DNA of 64,000 nt from Saccopteryx bilineata (taxonomy: Eukaryota; Chordata; Mammalia; Chiroptera; Emballonuridae), in contig NC_089493.1 in NCBI RefSeq assembly GCF_036850765.1, positions 296,063,849 through 296,127,848 of the forward strand. The letters run 5' to 3'. Position 1 is the stretch's first letter. Every line of letters starts with the position of its first letter. Position numbers and translations under genes: made by a program. Positions 46,988 to 53,640 of the stretch are shown piece after piece. Below the pieces are notes generated by a model. It was given only the letters and a program-made list of their open reading frames with translations. It did not search any database and was not told the origin of the DNA.

Positions 46988-49909
46988 TGGGACGTGAAAC
47001 CATCTTGATGGATGAATTAACGAGAAGATTAAGAATAGCCGGAGCTTATCTAATCCAGCAGCAGCAGCAGCGGGAATGATGTGCTGTTATTTCTTGTCAC
47101 CAAGATGCCTGGGTCTCCCCTCCTGTCTGTCCTTTGAGAACCCTCCGTAAGCTACCAGTCACCCGCTAAGACATTTGCTTCCTGCTTAAGAGGGCCTGAG
47201 TCCATTTCAGTTGCCTGTAGTTCACTTACCCTAACGGGGCGTGAGCCCTCCAGTGGGACCATAGAGAAGGCTAAATGCCAGAGGAGGGGCCTCCCGGGAC
47301 CCGCCGTCTCCAGCCCGCCCCGCGTGCGCCCCCCACACGGGGAGCCTGAGTCCTCACCAGCTGGAACCCCACCACCTCCTTGGACTCCTGGGCGTGCACC
47401 ACGTCCGACGCCTTGTGGATGATCTTCCCGCTGACTTTGCGCTTCCTCCCGGTGAGGAAGTCCGTGGCCCTCCTGGTCTCGCCCTCCCGGAAGGCCATCA
47501 GCGGAATCAGGTTGAGGAACCGGGGCTGGGCGCCCTCCCACGTGGAACTCCAGGGCTCTGCCTCTCGGCGTTGCCGGGACTCGAGCTCCGAGAAGCCGTA
47601 CAGGGTCTTCAAGGCCGCTCTGGTCTCCTGCTCCAGGTCAGCTAAAAGGGGCCTCACGGCGCTGTACCTGCCGAGGTGGGAGGGAGGGGGGTCAGGGAGA
47701 GCGGAGGCCCCTCTGGCCCAACGCCAGCCCTTCTCCATGCTGCTTCCCAATCCACGTGTGTGTCCTGTCCCCTCGGCCAAGGAGGACAGGCCTTGACGAT
47801 TTGCCCCATCCTAAGTGACCGCTCGATCGAGTGGAAGGGGGTCAGCGGCTGTGTACCCTGGGGTGGCTTCCTGTGGCTTCACCTCTGCCTCCACTGTCTG
47901 CTTGCTCAGGGGGGGGGGTGCTGATGAGTTTGCCCCAACCAGCATTTCTGGAGTGGTGACTCTGGGTGTCTCCCGTAAACCAACCACTGCTGACTGGGAG
48001 TCTCCCCAGGGGGCAGGCTCTGTCTCCACCCAGAACACTTGCCCTTGGCCTCTGATTCTCCTCGAGGCGGTGCTGGGAGGGCAGAGGTATAACCGTGCCC
48101 TTGACAACCCCGGGAACACAGAAGAACGCTACAGGTGTCGACTGAACCATAATGACACTATCCTTCGTGATACTAAATCAGGCGTCCCCAAACTACGGCC
48201 TGCGGACTGCATGCAGCCCCCTGAGGCCATTTATCCGGCCCCCCCACCGCACTTCCGGAAGGGCCACCTCTTTCATTGGTGGTCAGTGAGAGGAGCACTG
48301 TATGTGGCAGCCCTCCAACGGTCTGAGGGACAGTGAACTGGCCCCCTGTGTAAAAGTTTGGGGACCCCTGTACTAAATGATCCTGGCTTCTCTCTCAACT
48401 CCCCCCCTCTCCTCCCTGCTCTGTGCATTGTGATTGGGCAGGTCCGCCTGGGGTCTGGTCCCCCATCCCGGTTTCAGACGGGTCATCTTGGACAAGCCAT
48501 TTAGCCTTTCTGTGTCTCCTTTTCCCATCCGCAAAATGGGCTTATTGGGAAGAGTCCACGAGTTCTGGGTTTGTTTTTTTATGTCTACCTCTGTCACGAA
48601 AGGGCCACTATTACTAGTTTCATTCGTGTTCATAGTATTTGCTACCACGCTGCTCTTTCAGTACAATATCTACTCCTCGAGGACAAAGACGGTGGGTTGT
48701 TCCATCGTACGCTGCGGATCCCAGCACGGAGTGTGACCATCGGTAGGTCATTAGGGAACTAGTCATGGGCAGAAGGGAGAAAGAAGGGGAGAAAAGAAGG
48801 ACGTGGAGGTAGGGGGTGAGCTGTAGACCTGATTTTGGTTGTGAGCTTGGCCGCCAGCCGGCCGGTGACTCTGGTCCAGGTCTCTCCCTTGGCTAGTCCC
48901 CCCCACCACCCCACCCCCGGCTCTTCCCTGCTCTCCACCCCCGCACCTGCTCTGACATATTCCGCCAGGTTCTGATCTGCCTCACAGACCAGTTTTCAAT
49001 AATCCTAAGAAGGATGCTGTGACCCATTTAAAACAGGTCCTGCGGCCGACAGCAGGGCAGTACCGAGGGCTGATTCTGCCCAGAGCCCGAGGATCTTAAT
49101 TAGTGGGGCTGGGTTCCCTCAGGTGAGGATTTGGGGCAGCTGAGATGTGTCCGGAAGTCACCCGGGTGCCACTCTTGAGTCAGCCTTGAGCTCACATCTG
49201 GGGAGAACCCGGGCGTGAGGCTATAGAGCCCCGGGGAAGTGGCCAAGCTGGGCCGCGTGTGTGTGTACATGCGCATGTGGGTGGCGTGTGTGCACACGTG
49301 TGTGTACATGCACATGTGGGTGGCGTGTGTGCACACGTGTGTGTGTCCCCGGGGTGAGGGGTTGACAGCTCATCCCAGGTCCAACCTCCAAGCAAAACTG
49401 ATCCTTGCAAGCGTCCCCGCGGCCTTCCCTGAGCCAGCCCGTTCTCGGAAGCCGTCGGGGGGACCGAAAACTCGGGACAGCTTGAGGAGGGGCACCTCTC
49501 CCGGGCCGGCCACGACTCCGGCTCTCTCAAAAGCGGGCGTCTGCCGGCTGCCGCGGGTCCGCCTTCCGGAGGGCCTCGGGCCCCTCACTCACTTGTAAGG
49601 GTTGATGTTGCAGACGGTGACGGCGGGGAAGTCCAGCTTCTGGAAGTGGACCTTGATGGACACGGAGACGGTGTAGAAGGACAGGACGAGCAGGGCGCAC
49701 TGCCAGAAGATGAGGGCCACGGCCGTCAGCGTGAACAGGATCCAGAGCAGGCGCCGCAGCCGGCCGCGGGACACCACGATGCGGCGGCAGCCATGGGTGT
49801 TGGTGTTGAGGCAGTACCACCTCATCAGCTCCCTGAGGGTCGGCGCCTGAGGCCCCGTCACCGGCAGGTTCTTCTTGATCTTGGCTTTGATCTTCTCTCC
49901 GGGGGCCAT
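23918..49909 (-). CDS. SCNN1G: SCNN1G, epithelial sodium channel gamma subunit (whole spliced CDS)
   Basis: Join on the minus strand: 49909-49593, 47667-47358, 45542-45352, 44621-44518, 39691-39528, 30168-30070, 27827-27710, 27174-27096, 27012-26955, 26749-26688, 24660-24585, 24301-23918. The pieces total 1962 nt, i.e. 653 codons plus TGA, and every intron is GT-AG with matching phase. The product is the gamma subunit of ENaC, the amiloride-sensitive apical Na+ channel of kidney collecting duct, distal colon and airway, which assembles with alpha and beta subunits. Visible elements: THGCRR gating motif (about 39-43), TM1 (about 54-76), RQRR (137-140), RKRK (180-183), cysteine-rich loop, SCS filter (543-545) in TM2, and PPTY (628-631). 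There are no frameshifts or internal stops. The family identification is secure. The four extra residues relative to human (649 aa) lie mostly in exon 3. Confidence 0.97.
24585..24660 (-). CDS. SCNN1G: SCNN1G exon 12: NKTDLAKLL, start of TM2 approach
   Basis: A 76-nt exon encoding residues 501-526: [20 protein letters not shown] followed by SPANS. The final Ser lies at the degenerin-site end of the extracellular domain, just before TM2. Acceptor TGCAG at 24665-24661; donor GTGAGT at 24584. It ends on a codon boundary. Confidence 0.95.
24975..25260 (-). repeat. MIR SINE
   Basis: Intron 11. Reverse complement of MIR: CAGCAACTTGCCCAAGACGA CACAGCTCAGACTGGG, and TTCAAACCTAGGGGGCTCTG. Nearly full length. 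Confidence 0.75.
25490..25605 (+). repeat. L2 3' fragment
   Basis: GATTGTAAGCATCTTGGGGG CAGGGCTCATGTCTGC followed by CCCAGCACTCACAAAGCACC is the standard L2 3' end. Intron 11. Confidence 0.75.
25705..26066 (-). mobile_element. tRNA-derived SINE, group B-like (diverged)
   Basis: Minus strand: GCCTGACTGCTGATGATACA head, box B GGTTTGAAACCCCGAGGTC, repeated GGCTTGAG-type body and a GA-rich end (TCTCTCTCC on minus). In intron 11. Confidence 0.8.
26688..26749 (-). CDS. SCNN1G: SCNN1G exon 11: pre-TM2 segment with a Pro-to-Arg difference
   Basis: A 62-nt exon encoding residues 481-500 plus two bases. It reads [20 protein letters not shown]. The remembered human sequence has Pro at the fifth position (KWLLP); here the codon is CGC (Arg). 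Acceptor GCAG at 26753-26750; donor GTAAGT at 26687. The frame is open and phases fit, so the exon is probably functional. Confidence 0.93.
26955..27012 (-). CDS. SCNN1G: SCNN1G exon 10: wrist region [10 protein letters not shown]
   Basis: A 58-nt exon encoding residues 461-480, [20 protein letters not shown], essentially invariant among mammalian gamma subunits. Acceptor TTAG at 27016-27013; donor GTCAGT at 26954. Intron 9 (27013-27095) is very short, 83 bp. Confidence 0.95.
27096..27174 (-). CDS. SCNN1G: SCNN1G exon 9: thumb domain
   Basis: Encodes residues 435 (split Met) to 460 plus two bases. It reads [10 protein letters not shown] then [15 protein letters not shown], with three conserved cysteines of the thumb domain. 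Acceptor CCCAG at 27179-27175; donor GTCAGT at 27095. The exon-8/exon-9 junction rebuilds the N-W-M-Y motif, supporting the split Met codon. Confidence 0.94.
27370..27505 (+). repeat. MIR SINE
   Basis: CTGTGTGGCCTTGGGCAGGC TGCTTAACC then CCTGAGCCTCAATGACCCAT is the MIR core in sense. In intron 8. Confidence 0.8.
27710..27827 (-). CDS. SCNN1G: SCNN1G exon 8: cysteine-rich domain
   Basis: Encodes residues 396-434 plus the first base of codon 435. It begins [20 protein letters not shown] and contains four closely spaced cysteines of the thumb/cysteine-rich region, then [16 protein letters not shown]. Acceptor TTTCAG at 27833-27828; donor GTGAGT at 27709. About 43 bp upstream of the acceptor the intron carries a 32-nt C run (G run on the plus strand, 27871-27902). 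Confidence 0.95.
27871..27902. repeat. 32-nt G run in intron 7
   Basis: Uninterrupted G on plus, C on the transcribed-sense strand of SCNN1G, ending 44 bp before exon 8. Confidence 0.95.
28315..28645 (+). mobile_element. tRNA-derived SINE, group B
   Basis: Complete copy with head GCCTGACCGGGCAGTGGCAC, box B GGTTCGAGACCCCGAGGTC and tail AATAAATAAAT. Target duplication AAATCCCACCTTT at 28302-28314 and 28646-28658. Confidence 0.95.
28724..29066 (-). mobile_element. tRNA-derived SINE, group C
   Basis: Minus-strand head CTGGCGCTGGCTGGTGGCTT, box B GGTTCGATTCCCGGTCAGGG, then GAAGCACCCACCTGCTTCTC and the right half ending in a poly(A) tail. Target duplication TTTCTTCAT at 28715-28723 and 29069-29077. 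Confidence 0.93.
30070..30168 (-). CDS. SCNN1G: SCNN1G exon 7: 33-codon extracellular exon
   Basis: Encodes residues 363-395. It begins [20 protein letters not shown] and ends with a segment reading [10 protein letters not shown]. Exactly 99 nt, phase 0 at both ends. Acceptor TTACAG at 30174-30169; donor GTAAAC at 30069. Intron 6 upstream (30169-39527) is the longest in the gene at 9.4 kb and is full of repeats. Confidence 0.95.
30200..30312. repeat. About 57-bp tandem duplication
   Basis: Two copies sharing GCCTCCTGCCTCAGGATCCA and GGCAGAGG...GGGATGAGGGGGG, just upstream of exon 7 in the gene's sense. Confidence 0.9.
30335..30520 (+). repeat. L2-like repeat
   Basis: TATTTATTGAGCACCTACTA GGTGCC then CTCATGGAGTTTACGGTCTC is a widespread L2-type sequence. 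In intron 6. Confidence 0.65.
30641..30760. repeat. 22-bp CpG-rich minisatellite, 5.5 copies
   Basis: Unit GCGGAGGAAGCGGACGCACG plus CG at 30641, 30663, 30685, 30707, 30729 (GCGCAGG variant) and 30751 (partial). Two CpG dinucleotides or more per unit. Open frames here are repeat translations. Confidence 0.97.
30761..31570. other. Unassigned GC-rich intron 6 sequence
   Basis: High GC with a C run at 30926-30943 and a G run at 31425-31432. Open frames on both strands show no recognised domain. Confidence 0.35.
31576..31785 (+). mobile_element. tRNA-derived SINE, group A
   Basis: Head CCTGACCTGTGGTGGCTCAG, box B GGTTCAAAACCCTGGGCTT, body CAAGGCACATATGGGAGTTG, (CT)n then AATAAATAAAAAT tail. Target duplication AAAAATATTTCAACAG (31560-31575 and 31786-31801). 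Confidence 0.95.
32518..33024. repeat. 500-bp (TTCC)/(CCCT)n polypyrimidine tract
   Basis: Almost pure C/T on plus for about 500 bp. Six-frame open frames through it (Ser/Pro/Leu or Gly/Arg/Glu/Lys) are not genes. In intron 6. Confidence 0.98.
33128..33173. repeat. (GT)n(GA)n microsatellite
   Basis: About twelve GT then about ten GA units, followed to 33320 by looser TG/CA-rich sequence. Confidence 0.96.
33480..33925. mobile_element. Degraded L1 fragments
   Basis: 33495-33560 (GTGAATTCATAAAACGCATC, AGGATGAAGTGTACAGG) and 33600-33900 (GGGGAAGGCATTTGCAACGC) look like ancient L1 sequence. Weak. Confidence 0.45.
33929..34235 (+). mobile_element. tRNA-derived SINE, group C
   Basis: Head CCTGGCTGGTTGGCTCAGCG, box B GGTTCGATTCCCGGTCAGGG, then AGAAGCGCCCATCTGCTTCT and an A-rich tail. 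Near-duplicated flank GAAAGAGATC on both sides. Confidence 0.93.
34345..34610 (-). repeat. MIR SINE
   Basis: Reverse complement of MIR: GAATTAACTCCGCTGAACGC, ACCCCCGTTCTACAGAGCGA, ending GGGGTTTCAACCCCAGCCGT. Intron 6. Confidence 0.75.
34611..35625. other. Unassigned intron 6 sequence, partly L2-like
   Basis: 35500-35625 (TGGACTGTCCTGCCCTGATA, AGAAAGCCTTCACCAACAGC) resembles L2 3' sequence. A G run lies at 35023-35035. No exon seen. Confidence 0.4.
35631..35836. repeat. (CCAT/CCGT)n tetranucleotide array
   Basis: About 50 units of CATC or CGTC in an alternating block pattern, giving long repeat open frames. Confidence 0.97.
36930..37265 (+). repeat. L2 3' end
   Basis: ACTTCCTCAGGAAAGCACTG CTTGAACTCCCC, CTGCTAGACCCTAAGTTCCC ACAGGACAGGGACAGGGTC and GGGCTCAGAAAACGCTGG follow the L2 consensus order. 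Confidence 0.75.
37674..37980 (+). mobile_element. tRNA-derived SINE, group C
   Basis: Head GGCCCTGGCCGGTTGGCTCA, box B GGATTCGATTCCCGGCCAGG, ends GTCTGTCTGACTGTCTCTCC CCGTTTCTAGG. Flanked by AAAAAATAATAAT-type target sequence on both sides. Confidence 0.93.
38012..39520. other. Unassigned intron 6 sequence
   Basis: No exon between the SINE and exon 6. 38764-38830 shares a segment with 36037-36103 (see findings). Confidence 0.35.
39528..39691 (-). CDS. SCNN1G: SCNN1G exon 6: extracellular palm region
   Basis: Encodes residues 308-362: [20 protein letters not shown] followed by [20 protein letters not shown] and a stretch ending TSIGMHL. This is the highly conserved beta-strand region of the palm domain. 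Acceptor CCCAG after a C-rich tract at 39692-39700; donor GTAAGA at 39527. The upstream poly(C)-like pyrimidine tract appears as a G run on the plus strand. Confidence 0.95.
40185..40735 (+). repeat. L2 LINE fragments with (CT)n
   Basis: GTCCTTGTCTAAAACCCTTC GGTGGCC and GTAGGACCCGGCTGCCCTGA, later GCATCCACCCCACTCTCAGT AAG, follow L2. A (CT)n run occupies 40326-40363. Intron 5. Confidence 0.65.
40792..41150 (-). mobile_element. tRNA-derived SINE, group C
   Basis: Minus-strand head GGCCCTGGCTGGTTGGCTCA, GGTTTGATTCCCGGCCAGGG box B, poly(A) tail. Target duplication CGAGAGTTACTCTT / CGAGAGTTATTCTT (40778-40791 and 41151-41164). Confidence 0.95.
41483..42346. repeat. 48-bp minisatellite, 18 identical copies, intron 5
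   Basis: Unit starts CCTCAGTCCTGGAGAGACTG and ends CGGCAGTGTTGTTGCTG. Copies begin at 41483 + 48k for k = 0-17. I see no difference between copies. Because 48 is a multiple of three, it is open on both strands (a 16-residue repeat [16 protein letters not shown] on plus), but it lies inside an intron and has no supporting gene structure. Confidence 0.98.
42855..43655 (+). mobile_element. MLT1-type LTR (ERVL-MaLR) interrupted by a SINE
   Basis: 42860-43022 (TAATATGACTTGTATTTGGA GACAGGGCC, GACTGGTGTCCTTATAGG) and 43455-43650 (GAGACACCAGAG, CCAGCCTCCAGAATTGTGGG) follow the order of an MLT1-like solo LTR. Highly diverged, with no internal retroviral genes. Confidence 0.7.
43024..43440 (+). mobile_element. 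tRNA-derived SINE, group C, with expanded (CT)n
   Basis: Head GCCCTGGCTGGTTGGCTCAG, box B GGTTCGATTCCCGGTCAGGG, then a (CT)n of about 50 bp at 43143-43192 and an A-rich end. Inserted in the LTR, so it is younger than it. Confidence 0.93.
43690..43835 (-). repeat. MIR fragment
   Basis: CTACTCCAAGCGCTTCACAC, GCGTCCCCACTTCAGAGATG TGTACAAGG is MIR in reverse complement. Confidence 0.6.
44046..44370 (+). mobile_element. tRNA-derived SINE, group B
   Basis: Head CCTGACCAGGCGGTGGCGCA, box B GGTTCGAAACCCCGAGGTC, ends GAGAAAGCAATTAATGAACA and an (AAAC)n tail. Lies 148 bp from exon 5. Confidence 0.94.
44518..44621 (-). CDS. SCNN1G: SCNN1G exon 5: extracellular loop with NFTLFHHP motif
   Basis: Encodes residues 273 (split) to 307. 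It opens with R-N-F-T-L-F-H-H-P, an N-glycosylation sequon followed by the conserved ENaC motif, then GNCYTFNN, a third sequon (N-E-T) and the hallmark SMGGSEYG. Acceptor ATAG at 44625-44622; donor GTAAGG at 44517. Intron 5 (39692-44517) contains the 48-bp minisatellite. Confidence 0.95.
45352..45542 (-). CDS. SCNN1G: SCNN1G exon 4: extracellular loop, palm/beta-ball
   Basis: Encodes residues 210-272 plus two bases of codon 273. It begins C-S-N-D-T, giving an N-glycosylation sequon at N212. It continues through the conserved block [19 protein letters not shown], a second sequon (N-M-S) and [12 protein letters not shown] with two conserved cysteines. Acceptor CAG at 45545-45543; donor GTCAGG at 45351. 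Phase agrees with the neighbouring exons. Confidence 0.95.
45543..46630 (-). other. Unassigned part of SCNN1G intron 3
   Basis: No repeat recognised with confidence and no exon. Open frames are short. Confidence 0.35.
46632..46985 (+). mobile_element. tRNA-derived SINE, group B, with (CA)n tail
   Basis: Head CCTGACCAAGCGGTGGCGCA, box B GGTTCGAGACCCCAAGGTC, and a (CA)n run at 46942-46985 in place of the usual A-rich tail. Intron 3. Confidence 0.94.
47358..47667 (-). CDS. SCNN1G: SCNN1G exon 3: finger domain with proteolytic activation sites
   Basis: Encodes residues 106-209. It carries both cleavage sites that activate the gamma subunit: R137-Q-R-R140 (furin type, R-X-X-R) and RKRK at 180-183 (prostasin/plasmin region). 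The tract between them is 43 residues and includes RFLNLIPL, the core of the inhibitory peptide described for mouse gamma ENaC. Compared with the remembered human sequence there are about two extra residues just before the furin site (SELES) and one before [10 protein letters not shown]. It ends at a codon boundary (CAG CTG) before the donor GTGAGG, and its acceptor is CAG at 47670-47668. Confidence 0.95.
48179..48370 (-). mobile_element. Non-autonomous hAT transposon, copy 3 (internally deleted)
   Basis: 192 bp, same family as 16069 but missing the A/T-rich middle. Perfect 8-bp target duplication TACTAAAT (48171-48178 and 48371-48378). Intron 2. Confidence 0.94.
48440..48760 (+). repeat. MIR then L2 fragments
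   Basis: 48480-48545 (GGACAAGCCATTTAGCCTTT CTGTGTC, CCGCAAAATGGGCTTATTGG) is MIR. 48660-48740 (CTCGAGGACAAAGACGGTGG) is L2-like. Intron 2. Confidence 0.65.
49250..49352. repeat. TG/CA-rich 37-bp duplicated microsatellite
   Basis: GTGTGTACATGCGCATGTGG GTGGCGTGTGTGCACAC is repeated with small changes, ending in TGTGTGTG. Confidence 0.9.
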
Positions 49910-49946
49910 GGCGAGCGGGCGGCGCGTGGCAGGGCGGGCGGGCGGG
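49593..49946 (-). CDS. SCNN1G: SCNN1G exon 2: start codon, cytoplasmic N-terminus and TM1
   Basis: The acceptor (pyrimidine tract then AG at 49948-49947) leaves 37 nt of 5' UTR before the ATG at 49909-49907. Coding residues are 1-105 plus two bases of codon 106. The protein starts [20 protein letters not shown], as in other mammalian gamma subunits, which fixes the start. It contains the cytoplasmic HG motif (THGCRR) needed for gating, a basic stop-transfer stretch (RGRLRRL), the TM1 helix and the first extracellular residues ending CNINPY. The donor GTGAGT follows at 49592. The exon is GC-rich. The start context is GCCATGG, a good Kozak match. Confidence 0.97.
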
Positions 49947-51029
49947 CTGGAGGGGCAGAGGAGGGAGGGAAGCGGGTGAGCTCACACGCCCGGCCTGTGG
50001 GCACGTCCCCGGAGGCCGGGCGTCCACGTGTCCTCCCGCCCAGGCCACCTTCCTTCCTCCCTCTGTGGGCTGGACGGTCTGCATTCTGAGGCCTCGGCCC
50101 CTTTCTCCAGGATATTTGCTTTTTTTTTTTTTTTTTGGTCACTGCGGCTGCCAAAGGGCCGCTCTCCCCCCCACATGTGGCCCCCCGGGCCCCGGGGGTG
50201 GGGGCTGGGTGAGGTTGAACCCGTGACTCATGGGGCAGGTTTGAAGAACCTTCCACCTAGTGCTGGAGGCAGGGGCCCTCTGAGTGACCGGGTCAGCCTC
50301 TGCACATTGTACCTTTGTGGCGACTCTAGGATTGCCCCCCCACCCCCCCACCCCACGCAGCCCCACACCGTTGCCTCCCAGAGGGCAGCGGTCCTAGCTC
50401 GTCCTGCCCCCTGGTGCCCAGCTCAGGGCCTGGCACAGAGCCAGCACCCTGCAAATTGATCCCGACAGATAAAAATCTACCAGGAGAGTTTCCCGACAGC
50501 CTCGCCAGGTCACGCTCCGGCCCTCCCCGCCCCATCCTCCAGGCCCGGCCGCCGGTTTACGGAAAGCACAGAGTTTCTGTTTCGCCTCTGCGCCCTTTCT
50601 TCTCTCTGCAGCCGAGCTCGTCATGTTTCTAGGCCCCCCCCCTACAACAAGAGCCTACAGCTACTGGCCACTGAGTATTTTCCCAGGTGCTGTGCCATGG
50701 TCCCTGGAATCTAAAATAGAATACACTTGGATTGAATAACAGCTCTCTTCGGTGGGGCTGGGGGGGGGGCTAGGAAGCAGGTGACCACATGGCATCAATG
50801 TGCACGCGTGACGTCTCAATCACGGGAACCTGACGATGTGCCATGACATTCTTTTCAGAAATGAATTCATATGATCTAGGCATATATATATGTATATGTG
50901 TATATATATATATCTACGGTCATCTCCTGATTATAATAGAGATCATCTCATTAGTCTCATAAAATACATCGTCTCCATGGTAGACATTATGTGTATTTCA
51001 TTTCATGTTTCAACAACCTACCACAAAGG

Positions 51030-51160
51030 TCCGTCGTCTAGGGGTACTATTATTATCTCCACGTTGCAAAGGAGGAAAATGAGCTCAGAGAGGTGGAGTA
51101 ACTTGTACAAGGTCACACAGCCAGCGACGTGGTAGAGCTGGATGAGAGCCAGGTCTGTGC
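51030..51160 (-). repeat. MIR fragment
   Basis: TGGAGTAACTTGTACAAGGT CACACAGCCAGCGACGTGG is MIR in reverse complement. Intron 1. Confidence 0.8.
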
Positions 51161-52179
51161 CTGTGAGGGGCCGGGTTTGGGCTGCCCCACCCCAGGCAGT
51201 GGATTAGCAGCTCCTGGGACAAAAGTGAGCAGGAGAGACACGGGATCTCGCGCTACCTGATTTCCCAACGCTGGACAGGTGATGTGATTACTTCTCACTG
51301 GCATGGAGGAGAAGGCTGTATGGAAAGTCTGTCCCCTGTGCTTGCCGTGGGTGACAAGAGGCAAATGAGGACATACGATAGGATAGGATATACAGGGTGG
51401 TCCCCATGCTGCCCAAGGGCCTGTGGCTTGGACACGGATCTTAGATTTCCTCATCAATTTCCTCAGGCAGGATTCTGGATTTGAATTAGTTTTTCTTCCC
51501 CTCCCCCAACCCCATGTGATATTGTCCAAAACTGGGAACCTGGGCAATGCGGGGAGGCTTTCACACTGATGACGCTAGCGGGTTCTGGGTCTGTGATGCG
51601 GAGGACCTAGCTCGCGGGGGATGCGGGAGGGAGGCGCGGAGGCAGCCAGGCCACACCGAGGGCTCCACAGATGGACGCCGTCCTGCTGGGCACGAGAAAG
51701 TAAGCTCTGACCCTCAAGATGACGTGATCGGCCTCTTGGGAGAGGAATATAATTTATTTGGTCACTTAAAATATGACACATCCCCACCTCCTCTCTCTCT
51801 CTCACGGAATCCAAAGGCAATAAAAAAAAGTTAGTAAGAGTTTGTTTGTTTTAAAGCCCCAAGTTCCATTTCCTGCCACACACAGGGTCTCCTGCTCTGT
51901 GAACGTTCAGCAGACACTGATGCTGAGAGCTCCTGTCTCCAACCCTCCTCCTTCTCGCTGACGATGGCTCCTGGGTTCTCTCTGTCCTACATCCACCACC
52001 TCCCCAGAACTGACCTTGAGCTCAGCGGGTCACCTGCCCGACCTCAGCGAAACCACCAGGGAAAGAAGGAAACCCACCCTGCCCACCACAAAACAGACAG
52101 ATACCGGCACGAATAACATCTCTACTTGAGAGCAAAGCAAGAGGCTGTCGCTACGATTAGGTTGTATTTCTTGATTAAA

Positions 52180-52580
52180 TAGGATGCCTTGTGGGAGATC
52201 TCACACCTGACACACAGCAGGCACGCTTCTAAGCACTTTACAGGTGTCAACACACTTATTTCCACAACAGTCTTCTGAGGTAGGCGGCCTGGTTTTCCCC
52301 ATCATACAGATGAAACCGACACTTGCTAGAGGTCACCCTAGAAAGTGGCTGAGCTGTGATTTGCTCAGGAGTCCAATAATAACAACAATGATAATAGTGA
52401 TAATAATCCCCCAGGCATCCTATTCAGCTCTTTTTTACACCTTATACTCTGGGATCCTCTCTATGATTACATATACAAGCTGCTAGTACCACCGCCATTC
52501 CACAGAGGAGGAAAGTGGGAGGCAGAAAGGTTAGGTAACTTGCTCAAGGTAACACAGATTGGAAGGATTCTTTAAAATCC
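52180..52580 (-). repeat. Two MIR fragments in tandem
   Basis: 52190-52375 (GCACTTTACAGGTGTCAACA, ATCATACAGATGAAACCGAC) and 52425-52575 (GGTTAGGTAACTTGCTCAAG GTAACACAG) are both reverse-complement MIR. Between them is an (ATA/ATG)-rich stretch. Confidence 0.75.
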
Positions 52581-52749
52581 TAAGGTCCTGACTCAAGACG
52601 GTGACTCTACTGCAGCCTTCTCACTTGCGTGACCTTGCCCCATCCTTCATACCGTCGTCGAGGAAACTCGAGCCTCAGGGGGCCCAGCTCCTCGGGGGCG
52701 CATGGCGCAGCCCCTACCTACTGGGAGCAGAGCCAGCAGGCATTGTCCT

Positions 52750-53640
52750 GCGGCCAGTGGACAACCCCCGGCTGAAGCCGCTGCCGCCGCCGCCGCAGAG
52801 AATCCTAACAATCCATTCAGAGTGTTTGCTTCTTTCTGGAACCCAGACAGCCCCAGAGAAAACACTCCAGAGAAGTAAAAGGGCCACTGCGCTCAAGTCC
52901 ACGCGTCTCCCTGGGGCTGGGAAGGGGGTTGCGCGGATGCCCAGCAGCTCAGAAAACCCCCTCCCCGGCTGTGCGACCCTGGCCACGGCATGGGCAGACG
53001 CCAGGGAGCTGGACCCGGACTGACCTGCGACGGAGGCCCGGCATCCCGGCCACCGGGAGGCAAACCGCGAGGAGTTGATGCCCGCGCAGCCACCCAGCGC
53101 GCGCGGACAGAGTCTGGGAAGCCACGGGACCCCCGCGGCTGCGCGAGAGCCTGAATGCCCCGAGCTGCTGCGACCTGACCCGGCTGAACTCACCTCACTC
53201 GGTTCCGAAGGCGGCGGGGCTAGCGGGTGCGCGATCGGGGGCACGCTCGGTTCTGCTCTGGGTGCAACGCGAGCATCTATCTCCCCGCCGCCGCCGCCAC
53301 CACCGGCTCTTGTGAGCCTCGCCGGGGCCCCGCCCCCCGGGCCCGCCCCCCGGGCCCGCCCTCACCTGCCCAGGTGTGTTCTGCAAGCAGCCGAGGCTGC
53401 GCAGCGCCGCCTGCCACCTCGTGGCGGATCTGCGCCCCCGCTCGACCCTGGTGCGCCTTGCGGTGGCGCCGCGCGGTGCCTGCTGCCGCCTGGAGGCCAC
53501 CCTGCGCCCTGCGTTCCCCCGGGGTCTGGGCCGCACGGTCTCCAAGCTGCTCGCAGCGCCTCCTGCCGTCTTGTGACTTCCCCAGCGCCGGCCGCTCGGG
53601 TCCAGCTGTCTGTCCAGCCGCCACGGCACCGGGAGAAACT
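52750..53640. promoter_or_regulatory. SCNN1G: CpG island / SCNN1G promoter
   Basis: GC-rich, CpG-dense block, unlike the flanks, immediately upstream of the inferred exon 1. It includes three GC boxes in a row (CCCGCCCCCC type at 53328-53337, 53342-53351 and 53355-53361) and a CCG/CGG triplet run near 53285-53299. No TATA box is apparent. TATA-less, Sp1-type GC-box promoters have been described for gamma ENaC. The many open frames in this block are a by-product of high GC and are not genes. Confidence 0.7.
53194..53310 (-). other. SCNN1G: SCNN1G exon 1 (non-coding, inferred)
   Basis: The coding start lies in a second exon with a clear acceptor, so a 5' non-coding exon must exist upstream, as in human. 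The best donor in the CpG island is GAG|GTGAGTT at 53196-53187 (GT at 53193-53192), nearly perfect consensus. A second, weaker candidate is GGCAG|GTGAGG near 53362. The 5' boundary is a guess placed just below the GC boxes. RNA evidence is needed for both ends. Confidence 0.45.

Larger units (their letters stand above)
49947..53193 (-). other. SCNN1G: SCNN1G intron 1
   Basis: Donor GTGAGTT and acceptor CCCCTCCAG. Contents: a T18 run near 50120, a TA/TG-rich stretch at 50882-50911, MIR fragments (51030-51160, 52180-52580), and unremarkable unique sequence between them. No coding sequence seen. Confidence 0.6.
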
